Shown here: positions 1 to 10,536 of the stretch, piece by piece
Layout of the letters: the number at the start of each line of letters is the position of its first letter
How positions within the stretch are numbered: the first letter of the stretch is position 1
NCBI RefSeq assembly: GCF_902459465.1
Contig: NC_047073.1
Span: 12,768,114-12,832,113 of the forward strand
Length of the DNA stretch: 64,000 nucleotides
Reading direction: 5' to 3'
Source of the DNA: Asterias rubens
Taxonomy: Eukaryota > Echinodermata > Asteroidea > Forcipulatida > Asteriidae
Notes under the pieces: generated by a model
Database searches by the model: none
The model's input: the letters and a program-made list of their open reading frames with translations, nothing else
Told to the model about the DNA's origin: nothing
Program-made: the position numbers and the translations under genes

Positions 1-576
1 TAGTTTCGCTCAAGTTGACTATTTACAGAGTTTACTTTAAATAGGGGGCCTATGATTTGTTGTTTTCCCAACAATTATGCAATGCAATGGGTAAGATTTA
101 TTATAGCTTTGCATAGTAGATGCAGTTAGTAAGAACAGCATGATACATGATGACACCATTGTACAAATACAAAGCTATTTCAACAATGAAGCGGTGGCTA
201 TGGAAATAAAATATAAAAAATAAGGCTCAAAATTTTGAACAGTAATGGCTACATGAAAAGTTTTACTTCAAAAACAAAAACGTGTTCTTCTGGCAATCAA
301 TTAAGTCTACTTTCGTGACACACGAAGCTACTGATACAATTTGCCCTCAGGTCGTAGTCGGGTCAAGTATAATGCGGAGGTATGTTTTCTAGCAATTAAC
401 AGCACATTGTAAACAATTACATGGTGATATGTAAAAGGAGTAGGTCTCATAATTCAATATGTAGTCCCACACAAGATACCTTGCAGAAAATACCGTATGT
501 TAAAGCGCCTTGAGCGTCACTGAGTGACGTATTATATGAAGAAGCCACTATTATTGTTATTATTCTTAAACCCTAG

Positions 577-699
577 TTCAGCCTGGAAAGGATACCTAGA
601 AGTCGTGAAGTGAGGCAGTCTTACATCACAAGCGTGGCCTCGACGCTCTATGCCTCTCTCTATTCCTTCCCTCTTGTCTTCAGACATTCCCCTGATTTG
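577..699 (+). CDS. ALG14: ALG14 internal exon (PRSREV block)
   Basis: The 123-nt exon follows ...aaccctag and ends GATTTG|gtaagt. It encodes FSLERIPRSREV through HSPDL (41 codons). A second acceptor (ttcag) lies five bases downstream. The first is preferred because it keeps the phase and retains codons that align with ALG14 upstream of IPRSREV. Confidence 0.82.
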
Positions 700-1967
700 G
701 TAAGTAAGGATTAGTTGGCCTTAAACCCGGTTCATAGTCCTGTGAATGCAGTTGCGAAGCAAATTTTGACATCACTGGTCCGTTATTGCTTTTTGCAGCA
801 AACCAATCAACACAGGTTTAGTGTGTCATTACTCTACCAACTGAGCTACATATTTAGCCCTTTGTTTGCAGTCTCTCCATTTTGTTAATATCTTTGTCCG
901 GGGTGCCAGTCAGAAGCCATGAAACCAGTGGCTGCAGTTTAGCCAGGGATCACACCCAAGTTTACAATGAAACCTGATAAGCGGCAGCCAGGGGATAACC
1001 CTAAAGTTGATGCAGTTTTACGCCTGGCGCTCTACCAAGTGAGCTATCTAGCCCTATGTTGGCAGTCTCCCCATATTGTCAGTCTAAGGCTGAACGTGTA
1101 CATCTCTTAGAACAGTACGTCTACTGCCTCTAACACTCAAGAAAGCACACACACCCCCTTTTAAGTGTGTAAGTTGTGAAAGGTTATTTACTCATGTGTG
1201 CTAATTGTCTTTCCCCATAGATACTTTGCAATGGCCCCGGAACATGTATACCAATTTGTGCAGCTGGATTCACAATGAGGGTGAGTATCCTGAATTTTAC
1301 AACAAAAGAAATTTGTGTATTCTTGAATGGTCTGAACTATAATATGTTCAGATCGGCTTCTAGTAGTTATTCAGACATTTTGTGAACCATCATTTTAGAG
1401 TCAATTTCAGCAGATACATTTTTTTGAAGAGCCCCTTCATTTCAAACTTCAATCTTTGCAACAAATATACCATAAAATACGGTGGTTACATTCTACACAA
1501 ACTATTTAGAGAGGTAACTTCTCACTAAGATACTTTGAAGCCTTTCTCATATTAAAGGCATCTGAGAGCACACACACATTGTGGAACAAGGGTGTTTTTG
1601 TTTTGTTATTTTCTTTTAAGTTCGATGCTTGAGCACACTTTTTTAGAGACTTGATACACATGTTGGCATACATCAGGTGAGAATACTGGTCTTTGACAAC
1701 TACCAAACATGTCTAGTGTTGTGGGTTTTGTTTCATGTCTTTAACTAAAAGATTCTAACTCAATTTTTGAAATCATTTTTTTTTTTTGAAATGCAGTTCC
1801 TCGGAATGAAAGATGTTCAACAAGTGTACGTAGAGAGTGTGTGCAGAGTGCAAACAATGTCCCTGTCTGGTCGAATCATGTACCTCTTTGCTGATCATCT
1901 CTTAGTGCACTGGCCAAGTCTGAAGGAGAAGTACTCCAAATCAATCTATTTGGGAAGAGTGGTTTAA
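577..1967 (+). CDS. ALG14: ALG14 (UDP-GlcNAc transferase subunit), last three exons
   Basis: Coding exons are 577-699, 1221-1280 and 1797-1967, all joined in phase 0 with AG/GT junctions, giving the C-terminal 117 residues. ALG14 is the ER-membrane partner that recruits catalytic ALG13. Together they add the second GlcNAc to dolichol-PP-GlcNAc in N-glycan precursor synthesis. The first exon reads IPRSREVRQSY..., the second LCNGPGTCIPIC, and the third VYVESVCRVQTMSLSG, then HWPSLKEKY and a terminal YLGRVV. These are the hallmark blocks of the ALG14 C-terminal half, in the right order and spacing. The family is usually a little over 200 residues, so roughly the N-terminal 100 (membrane anchor and start) are missing. 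I found no matching exon in 1-576, so they should lie upstream of the window. No key residue is visibly damaged. I am sure of the family call and fairly sure of each junction. Confidence 0.88.
700..1220 (+). repeat. ALG14 intron holding two reversed tRNA-derived SINE fragments
   Basis: The intron carries two copies of a tRNA-like sequence on the minus strand. At 831-848 and 1028-1045 the text is the reverse complement of a tRNA A-box (TAGCTCAGTTGGTAGAGC type). Each copy is followed by tagccct...ttg(t)cagtctc(t/c)ccat. A third relative lies at 14258-14335. These are SINE remnants and not functional tRNA genes, because the rest of the cloverleaf does not form. Confidence 0.55.
1221..1280 (+). 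CDS. ALG14: ALG14 internal exon (CNGPGTC block)
   Basis: This 60-nt exon lies between ttccccatag and gtgagt. It encodes ILCNGPGTCIPICAAGFTMR, which contains the strongly conserved GPGT signature of the ALG13/14 interface region. Phase 0 at both ends. Confidence 0.88.
1503..1722. repeat. Diverged relative of foldback family A in ALG14 intron
   Basis: The stretch keeps family A landmarks: a 'gagaatactggtctttgac' end, an 'aacaagggtgttttt' block and the 'ttctcac' block. It is too degraded to show terminal repeats. Confidence 0.4.
1797..1967 (+). CDS. ALG14: ALG14 terminal exon
   Basis: The exon starts after a long T tract and tgcag and runs 57 codons to TAA at 1965-1967. It encodes FLGMKDVQQVYVESVCRV and ends YLGRVV, matching the C-terminus of ALG14 in length and sequence. 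Confidence 0.9.
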   Translation, partial: FLGMKDVQQVYVESVCRVQTMSLSGRIMYLFADHLLVHWPSLKEKYSKSIYLGRVV

Positions 1968-2550
1968 TAGTAAAACTGAAATATTTAAAATAGGTTTGTT
2001 AAGATTGGTATATTGCTCAAAGCAATGATAACGTTGATTTGAAACTTTGCATGGTGGAAGTATTATAAAGAGATGGTTTGCAATAACACCATGTGGATAT
2101 TTTTTAAATGAAGGTCATAGCATAGACGTGACATCGTGTTCAGTCAAAAGTCCAAAGTGTTCCATTTTGAGGACAGCATTATCCCTTGTGTTTACCTTAG
2201 TTCTACTGTCCCCCACTTCGCCGATAATATCATGTCATTAATAATTAAATTCCAATTAAAAGCGATAATCCATCAAGAGTTGCTTGAAGCGCCAACTGAA
2301 TATTTATTACGCTTTTAGTAATACTAGACTCGGCTCAAGTCGGGTCCGATGCTTGATCTGTAATGTGTTTACATCCGACATGTACATTTGCTGTAATGCG
2401 GACGCCTGTTTAAAAATTCTGACCTGAGTGAAGTCAATAATGAACGCTCGCCTGACTGTGTGTGGATTGTCCCGATCTTGAGTGTCCTATCCGTAAATTT
2501 GTTTAAAGTGTATAATTAATCGATTGTCAAACTCTTAGTTAATAGTTGAA

Positions 2551-2556
2551 AATAAA
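2551..2556 (+). promoter_or_regulatory. Probable polyadenylation signal of ALG14
   Basis: AATAAA lies about 580 bases after the stop codon and is followed by a T/G-rich stretch. It is the first canonical hexamer found downstream of the stop, so the 3' UTR is probably 1968 to about 2575. Confidence 0.5.
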
Positions 2557-2742
2557 GGTGCTGAAGTTTGTAAAATAATACAAAGATGTAAAAACGTGTA
2601 TTGTTTGTATTTTCTGTTTGTATGGTTAGCCCTCTGAATAATGGTAATGACACACTGAACAATATAATACGGGTTGCTTGGGTAATGTGTCTTTTGAGTC
2701 TCTCACTTCTGCTTTAAAAAGTATGTGCACTTAGTGTTTAGA

Positions 2743-3112
2743 TTAAAGACACTGGACACTATTGGTAATAATAGTTGCCAAAGACCAGTCTTCTCACTTG
2801 CTGTATCTCAACCCACCGTTTTAAAATAACAAATCTGTGAAAACTTGAGCTCAACTGTTTCTCAAAATTGCGAGATAATAATAAAAGAAAGGACATCATT
2901 GTCACACGAAGTTGGGTGCTTTCAGATGCTTGATTTCGAGGTCTCGAAATCAAATTCGGGAACAAAACTTCTTTCTCGAAAACAACGTCACTTCAGAGGG
3001 AACCGTTTCTCACAATGTTTTATACTATCAACCGCTCCCCATTACTCGTTACCAAGTAAGGTTTTATACTGATACATGTAATTATTTTGAGTATTTACCA
3101 ATAGTGTCCCTA
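2743..3112. mobile_element. Foldback MITE family A, copy 1
   Basis: It begins ttaaagacactggacactattgg and ends accaatagtgtcc, an inverted terminal repeat. The body carries the family's central hairpin gatttcgag...ctcgaaatc. No coding capacity. Family A has seven full-length copies in this window (2743, 3200, 9249, 29557, 34955, 43503, 48661). Confidence 0.75.
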
Positions 3113-3116
3113 ACAG

Positions 3117-3139
3117 TAACCCTGACCCTAACCCTAACC
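3117..3139. repeat. Short interstitial telomere-like tract
   Basis: About four imperfect CCCTAA units (accctgaccctaaccctaaccc) directly abut the right end of family A copy 1. TTAGGG is the metazoan telomere repeat. The tract is too short to say more than that it is telomere-like. Confidence 0.5.
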
Positions 3140-3199
3140 CAAACAAACGCTCACACATAAAGTGTGACCATGGTGGAAACTTCACTTGATATTTGCCTT

Positions 3200-3584
3200 C
3201 AAAGGCAGTGGACGATCTTGGTAATTACTCAAAATAATTATTAGCATAAAACCTTTCTTGGTCACGATTAATGGGGAGAGGTTGATTGTATAAAACATCG
3301 TGAGAAATGGTTCCCTCTGAAGTGCCCAATTTTTTGAGAAAGAAGTAATTTTCCACGAATTTGATTTCGAGACCTCAGATTTAGAACTTGAGGTCTCGAA
3401 ATCAACCATCTAAACGCACACAATTTCGTGTGACAAGGGTATTTTTTCTTTCATTATTATCTCGCAAGTTCTATGACCGATTGAGCTCAAATTTTCACAG
3501 GTTTGTTATTTTATGCATATGTTGAGATACACCAACTGTTCAGGCTAGTCTTTGACAATTACCAACAGTGTCCACTGCCTTTAA
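3200..3584. mobile_element. Foldback MITE family A, copy 2 (reverse orientation)
   Basis: It starts aaaggcagtggac and ends gtccactgcctttaa, with the central palindrome gatttcgagacctc...gaggtctcgaaatc at about 3362-3403. It lies only about 90 bases from copy 1 and in the opposite orientation. Confidence 0.8.
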
Positions 3585-4655
3585 ATATTGTTTGAAACTT
3601 TCATGGTTTTTGAGAAAAGATTAAAACAAACTAGTATTGGTCTTGCGAGTCGAACCCCAGATGCAGTGAAATTTTAGAAGATGGTTACCTAATGGATTTA
3701 AGAGACAAGGTTGGCGACCAAAAAATGGAATTCAATCATTAATCAGCGAGACGAGCAACGCATCACTCATTGTCCGATTGACAAGTCATTTCCTGAATTA
3801 CTCGTCTCATAGCTAATGGAGTTGAATGTTCTTGTTAACATCAACTTGTTAGAAACGGAGGGTACCACTTTATTAATAACCTACAGGCGCCTACAATAAT
3901 GAAAGGGGAGCTAATGGTAGCACTTCAAGACTATCTAAAAACACTGCATGAGCTTTCCAAGCAACAACTATACATGAAGTTTAAACAGAAAGCACAAAAA
4001 ATAGTTAAACAAATCAAGCATCCCTAACAAAAGACAAATTCCCAAAATGGTTGGCGTGAGACATTTTGTAAGCCAGGCTGTAGTGTATTACCACTCTTAA
4101 TTGAATTTGTTTTGCCAAAGGTACCCGCAGATCTCACAAACAGGTCCCTTATTTATTCAGGGGTGCACTCGAGTGCACTCGAGTGTGATAACATTCATAA
4201 TTATCTTCCCAATGTTTCTTTTTACGAGGTCTTCTTACAGTTAAAAAAAGGTTAAATCGACAATAAGCTATCAAGATTTTCATTTCCCATCCAAAACCTT
4301 AACACATCCATGGCACGCTATTATGCTAATCTGATATGAATATTCATATCAAGCAATTCACTATCAACCAATAGGGAGCATCTCCTAAGGATGAGGTGCT
4401 TCTGACGTCAGTCTTCTGCATCTGTTTCAATTTAGCCCACGTTTCATCTCTATACGGTCCGTATTTAGTACATTCATTGTTGAGTTTATGCATGGAGTCT
4501 AATTCTACCTCCATGGTTTATGTTTGGTTTTATTTGACTCAAGCTTTGGGGAATTTGACAATTTTGAGTTTTCGATACCAATTTTAATTCATGTACTTTT
4601 TGTGCCCACCACCACTCTACGCTGGGTAAATCTTGAATTGTTTTTATAAGATTAT

Positions 4656-4797
4656 ATGAACACGATGGGGAGCTCGGTGGCGACTTACTGGTTTGTGGTT
4701 TTCTTCATCACTTCGTCTGTGCATGGTTTTGCTTTCAACGTGACAGTTAAAACGACGAGCACTACATCGAACTCTAGGCCTACTTATGAGAATGACG
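4656..4797 (+). CDS. Membrane protein exon 1 (signal peptide)
   Basis: The exon starts at the second of two closely spaced in-frame-looking Met codons in a hydrophobic context (MNTMGSS...). It ends AATGACG|gtaagt in phase 1. Confidence 0.6.
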
Positions 4798-6366
4798 GTA
4801 AGTCATGTGTAAATTGTGTGTATTATCGTGACATTATTACCGGGACCGGACATGTCGCGTCGCCTGTTGACAATAGTATTTGGATTTTTTTTTTTTTTTT
4901 TTCAGAAATGGGAAAGCCAGAAAAGTCATCTGGGTATAAACTCATGATTTTCTCATCAACATCACTTGGTGTTATGGTAATCATCTGGATTATCACTCTT
5001 GGAATATGCCGGAGAAAATTGCGATCTCAAAGGTAAGCACCTTCGTCATTTTATATAATATTCAACAGGGATGACAGAAAATGAAAAACGGTTCAATGAG
5101 GGCTGGTTGCAGTTTGTGGGGGTAGAGGGGGGGGGGGGCTGAATTCCCCCCCTGTAGTTCAGAATTACCCTCCTCAAAAAAAATTCCTGATTTTTTGTAT
5201 TGGAAGGATTTCCTTTTCTGAATCGAGTTAACCCATGGCAATCACCATAGCAGCGGCAAATTTGGTGTACAGAAAAAAATATATATGTTGGGGCGCGTAC
5301 TTGCCTGTGTCCCTCATGGATATATCGCTGTGTTTAACCCTCGGCAAAGCCGGGGGGCGGAAAGACCAGCTTCATACTTTTGTAAAAAAAAAACAAAAAA
5401 AAAAAAAAACTTTTGAACTACCCTAAAATATCACTCTTCCACTTTAGTGATTTCTTGGTGCGGGTAACCTCAGAGGTTGACAAAGTGGGGGATGGCAGAT
5501 TAGTCTATTGATGTGCATAAAACAATCCTATTGTCTACCCAATAAAACACCACAACTCCCCGTTCTTATTCAGAATGATTCAATCTCTAGTGTGTGGGTC
5601 CAGGGAACATCTATTGATCTTTTCAGACCATTATTTTAAGATTTGTGCCCCCAAAACCCAGTTATTTACCCGTAATACAATTTGCCTTCCGAATGTCCGA
5701 AGTTTGACACTCTGCATGGTGTTACTATGCCTGCTATCCACTGTGCTTGGATACATGACCCAAATTGAGAAGGGAAATCGATAAACCCAAGGTGCAAATA
5801 CTAAAACAGTTTGTTTTTACTGTTATTTGTTTTATTCAGGTATTACAGTTTGTATGCCGTAACACTATCTTGTTACATCATGAAATTAAAAATACTATTG
5901 CACAAGGAGGTTGATATATTTTGGGTTTTTACATCGATGTCTGTTAGCACTGTATATTCAGTACTTACCCGAGTTCTGTGAAAGAAATACAGGCACATTA
6001 CTCGGGTGGGATTCGAACCCACGACCTTTGCAATTCTAGAGCAGTGTTATAGAAAACAAGACGTCATAATAAAACAAAATATTGTTTGAAACCACCAGTC
6101 GTAACTGTCACTGCAAACATAGCGAGAACGAAGGGTTCCAGTTACCCAGTCTACCGAGTACGGCTGCTCCACAACTCCCCAAGAGACACATCCCTCCCCA
6201 CCCATCACCCTCCCTGGATACCATCTCGGCCAGCCTCACTGACACCCAACCACCAACCACAGCGCCCTCCAACGGTGGCCAGGAGACCAATGGTAAGACA
6301 GTGGATATGATGTACGAGTACGTAGAACCTAGGATCGATGATTTCTACCTGGAGATTACGTCTTAG
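4656..6366 (+). CDS. Small type I membrane protein, unrecognised
   Basis: Exons 4656-4797, 4906-5032 and 6099-6366 join in compatible phases (1, then 2) to give 178 residues. Residues 1-25 look like a signal peptide (WFVVFFITSSVHG core). Residues 26-59 form a short, T/S-rich ectodomain with one N-glycosylation sequon (NVT). Residues 60-81 (LMIFSSTSLGVMVIIWIITL) are a transmembrane helix followed by the basic stop-transfer CRRKLR. The tail is proline-rich to about residue 150 and ends with YEYVEP and YLEI, which resemble tyrosine-based sorting or SH2-binding motifs. Donors are good (gtaagt, gtaagc), and the first acceptor has a long T tract. The last acceptor (accaccag) has a weak pyrimidine tract, but the phase fits. 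An alternative third exon at 5840 would give a short, less convincing tail. I do not recognise the family. Receptor or adaptor function is only inference. Confidence 0.6.
4906..5032 (+). CDS. Membrane protein exon 2 (transmembrane helix)
   Basis: The exon follows a run of 20 T and cag, encodes EMGKPEKSSGYK plus the helix and basic anchor, and ends CAAAG|gtaagc in phase 2. Confidence 0.65.
5940..6065 (-). mobile_element. tRNA-derived SINE (family S1), minus strand
   Basis: The sequence contains gggattcgaaccc (6008-6020), the reverse complement of a tRNA B-box, and 'agcactgtatattcagtac'. The same sequence occurs in opposite orientation at 61655-61775. It ends about 30 bases before exon 3 of the membrane-protein gene. 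Confidence 0.65.
6099..6366 (+). CDS. Membrane protein exon 3 (cytoplasmic tail)
   Basis: 89 codons to TAG at 6364-6366. Composition is proline/serine/threonine-rich, then acidic with tyrosines. The protein-like composition and phase agreement support it. The acceptor is weak, so the exact 5' end could differ. Confidence 0.55.
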
Positions 6367-8109
6367 GCCAAGAAAATTGTGTATTCTTTATTTCTCGTCA
6401 ATTTCTCGTCAACGTCTTTATGGGTGAAATGATTCATAGTTTATTTATTCCATTGTCAAACGTTAAATACAAACATGTTTCAATTGGTGTTTCTGCTGCA
6501 TAATTTACGAGCTTAAAAATTACTGTGAATCGGTAACTTTGTCCACTTAGACGCAACTGCTGGGAAAATATGGACCGAAGGAACGAAAATAATTGTCAAC
6601 CAATTCTAAGTACTTTATCCTCAAAAAAAAAAACTTAAAGATCTAAAGATCAACTCAGAACGAAATCACTCAAAATAATTTGATTACTTATGTTTTTGTG
6701 TTTTAAGTATGAAGTTTTCCTCCCTATAATTTTGTTGAATTGAATCGGGAAAACTAGTTGCCCTCCCCCTTCGATTTTTGAAGAACTGTTTTCCGCCGTT
6801 GGCTGCGCCCTGCAAGGTTTCCAGCAAAGACCCACCCATCACATAGAACATTGCGGCATGGGTTTGTAAACTTACAAGTTAGGGCATGATTGGGGCTGAG
6901 GTTTGGGTTTAGTTTATGGTTGGAATTTCGGATTGGTGAATCCAATACTGAGAATTGTATATGAAAGACAACTTACATTTTTCCAACTGGCAAGTAAAAT
7001 TCCAAGATGTTGAGATACACAACCGAGACAAATTAATCTCGCTATAGCACAGCACGCGATGCAGACCGGCTTGACTTTCTATACTAAGGAATGTGCGGGC
7101 TTTGCTCCCCAAATCGTTGTTGTCCACTGAATCGCTCAAGCATAGCTTGTTTGCATATAGATCGTTGGGAAGTAAATTAACATAATAATTTGCATAATAG
7201 CGCGTATTCTTCCCCTGGGGGCAAACATCTTTACAATTCTAGACTACCAGACTAAACTTAACAAATGGAACAATATAACAAAAAGGATAAGTTATCTTTG
7301 GCAAATTAACATCACCGTTACAATTATTGTTACATTACCGTTGAAGTTTTCTCTCACTGTGTTAAGATCTTCTTGGAATGGGTGTTTGCAGCTGAATGAT
7401 TTATTTTGAAAACTATTTCATTATTAGTTACCACCTGACATCACATTTACGCACAAAACGTACACTGTTTGAATGTAAACACAATGACCCAAATAAATAA
7501 CGTGGGAGTAGCCACATAATCACGAACACTCATACAAAGCAAGCCTTGTTTGTTAAGTTAGCTTTAATTATTCCACGATGATTATACTTAATATTGCATT
7601 AGTGCCTTCAAAATATGTATTATACAACTATTTAATAATTTATGTTATTGTTATGTATACAAATACCCAGTGAGTCATATTCAGATAATATTCCAGCATA
7701 TACTTAGATGTAAACAATTATGTACATTTATATTGGTACTTACTTTTTAATTCATTTTCAAATAAATAACTCTTAAGGTGTGAATTATGTACTATTGGTT
7801 TACAACAAATTTGCGCATGATGAAACTAGCAATTCCAAAATCTCTCAGAAATTTTCACAATATGCCCTTTTCCGCAACCACAATCTTCACGTGACCAGTA
7901 CGCGAGATTGTATGTTTCACCTTTTATAAAATCGTAATAACAATGAAATAAAAAAAAAAATAAAAAAAAAATACACAATAATCAAAAACCTCTCGGATGT
8001 CTATAGAGGAATCTTTGAAATCCTTTTTGGAATTTGGAAAGGAATGTGTAAATACATTTTCAATATGAATCATTACTATCAATACTAGCCGCAGGTATAT
8101 ACTCAACTA
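6367..8109. other. AT-rich intergenic stretch, no gene seen
   Basis: I see no supported exon or RNA gene. No canonical AATAAA follows the membrane-protein stop codon in the first 280 bases. The composition becomes strongly AT-rich from about 7200. Confidence 0.5.
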
Positions 8110-8112
8110 GGA

Positions 8113-8301
8113 TCTGGCCCCAAGTTCATAAAGCAGCTTAAACACAAACAAGATAACTTAATTGTCCTAACCAGAATATGCTTACCAGCCAATACCATTT
8201 CACATTATACTAGCTACGTGATTAATATTTTGCTAAGCAGGAAACTGATCCGCATTGTTTTTTCAAGTCTGCTTAAAAAAGGGCAGCTCTATGAAATTGG
8301 A
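8113..8301. mobile_element. Diverged foldback family C element
   Basis: The ends ggccccaagttcataaagc and gcagctctatgaaattgg match the termini of family C (33081, 55739), and the middle keeps 'cttaccagccaat'. A degraded copy. Confidence 0.45.
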
Positions 8302-9248
8302 CACTGCAGGAAAGCTATGGGGACCGTAGTCTCGGTGCAAGACGTTTATTAGCTGATTGGTACGCGACCTCAACTTCTAGTATAATGCAAAGTTATCACA
8401 GTCGGTTGGAGTGCATGGAAGTACGCTATACTTCAACTTGTCCCACGACTAGAAGAAACCCTGAAGAATCCTCAAGCAATACATTCATTAGCCATTCCCC
8501 TTGTGTTGCGGTATAGGCTATATACCTTTATCACGCTGTCACCATCTTTGTCAGGTTCCATGTCTCCAATAACAGTAATGAACGCTAACATTCATTGCGC
8601 AGGGCACCAGACTATTATTTCGTCCAGCCTCAGTTTGGTTACAATGAGTTGGAATGGAGTAAAGGCAAGATGACCACACCGTGATAAAAATTATATAAAG
8701 TATAGCTGGTAATGTGCAAAACACTTTGTTTTGTGAACTAGGCCTATCAATTTTAAAACTGAAATCAAAATAAAACCGAATCACATCATAGCAATTTCTT
8801 TAAGAACGAATCAATGTTTTTCTTTTCTTACATTTAAAGTTAATTAAGTTATTATTATCTATTTTTTGTCATTTTAACGTTTGTTCTGTATTTTAACTTA
8901 ATATCTCTGTGTGACGATAACTGTCAAACATTCCCCGAAGTATTTCAGCAATATTTGTGATTTAGCATCACACACATGGAAGGAGAAAAGGTGCACTGGC
9001 GTTATCGCTAATATATCAAGACTATTATTTGGCAACGTTTTTGCTCGAACCAGCAAGAATTATGTTCGATGTCGTGTTAAAGATGTGTCATTATTTTTGT
9101 CTTAGGAAAATTTTAATCACACCTTGGAGCAAATTCAAGTGTGTATATTTATAGTCGACCACTGACCAACATTAAACCTACATGCCCAGTGACACACTCA
9201 CTTGAACGACTCGTTTGGAAGTCTAGTCAACCATCGGTACCACGGTAT
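8302..9248. other. Intergenic, no gene seen
   Basis: No exon, RNA gene or clear repeat could be supported in this stretch. Confidence 0.45.
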
Positions 9249-9643
9249 TTAAAGGCAGTGGACACTATCATGGTAATTACTCAAAATAATTATTATCATA
9301 AAACCTTTCTTGATTACGAGTAATGGGGAGAGGTTAGTAGCATAAAACATTGTGAGAAACAGCTCCCTCTGAAGTGACGTAGTTTTCGAGAAATAAGTAA
9401 CTTCACACGAATTTGATTTCGAGACCTAAGATTTAGAATGTGAGGTCTCGAAATCAAGCATCTGAAAGCACACAACTTCGTGTGACTATGGTGCGACAAG
9501 GGTGTTTTTTTTTTTCATTAATATTTCGCAACTTCGACGACCGATTGAGCTCAAATTTTCACAGGTTTGTTATTTTATGCATATGTTGAGATACACCAAC
9601 TGTAAAGATAGTCTTTGACAATTACCAATAGTGTCCAGTGTAA
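9249..9643. mobile_element. Foldback MITE family A, copy 3
   Basis: It starts ttaaaggcagtggacac and ends ccaatagtgtccagtgtaattaa, with the central gatttcgagacct / aggtctcgaaatc hairpin. TTAA is present at both ends. Confidence 0.78.
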
Positions 9644-9697
9644 TTAACACTCTACTTTTACATTTTCGCTGTAGTGTCAGTGGTTCCCCTCTGCGTC

Positions 9698-9703
9698 TTT
9701 AAT
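9698..9703 (-). promoter_or_regulatory. Possible polyadenylation signal (ATTAAA) of gene 1
   Basis: TTTAAT on the plus strand reads ATTAAA on the gene's strand, 350 bases after the gene 1 stop. No AATAAA is closer. Weak call. Confidence 0.25.
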
Positions 9704-10052
9704 ACACATGTTAGCAAGGAACATGCTATTGGGACCAGTGAAGAAACCATGGTCATGAGAGGCTGGTTCCAAATGGACGACCACAGTAGTCAACCAATGG
9801 TCGACCAGCCTGGGTGGTGCACACTCGAACTTGCTTATTGAGGCAATATCACAATCTGATGCAAGCATAGTTACCAATAGCCTCATTGTCAAGTCTCAAT
9901 CTGTAGTAATGTGCACACTAATGAAATATGATTGGGCACCAGACTATCACTTCCAGCCTCAGCTTGGTTGAATGGATTTATGGAAGAAAACCAAAATGGC
10001 TGCATCGTGATGGAAGATACGACTAGACACAGACTCCCCATCACACTTTTCA

Positions 10053-10536
10053 TCAACTTCCAGTAACCGTTTCATGATATTCCTTAGACTTGCCACGTCC
10101 TCCGAGCATCAGAAAAGCATAGTCCTTATCCTCAATGTTATCCACTTCATCCGGGACATTTCGATTTGGGGACCTAGTATTGACCCCTGAGGAACCGTCG
10201 CCGCTATTATTATGAACTCTGCTAAGTTTATCCGAAGGTACGGTTTTGTCTGCATGCTTAGTTCTGTTCTGTCGCACTGGGCCGTACTTTTCGCGATAGA
10301 GTTTCATAAAAGGTGAGTCAAGGTTGGACTGGTTGTAGATCTTGGATTTCCAGACGGGATGAAGGAACTTTATGTTGTATTTCTGAGCCCAACGACCGAA
10401 GATGAATTTCTCCGTGACGAACAGATGACCGCTGGTCAGACGTTCTTCACTCTTCATGTAGTAGCCACACTCGGTGCGTGTGTTGTTTCCCGTGTTGCCA
10501 TAGTAATGGTATGGTGTGGCATCATTTGGGTTTTCT
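10053..10536 (-). CDS. ST6GALNAC-like: Gene 1 last exon: motifs III and VS, long C-tail
   Basis: The acceptor is ttgtatacag, and the preceding TT completes a Leu codon (phase 2). The exon reads ENPNDATPYHYY, TECGYYM, HLFVTEKFIFGRWA, then about 100 residues rich in N, S, D and R (several NxS/T sequons) with no similarity to genes 2 or 3. Confidence 0.87.

Noticed and set aside
6001-6048. tRNA gene
   Set aside because: Only a B-box and part of an arm are present, and the sequence has an inverse copy at 61655; it is a SINE.
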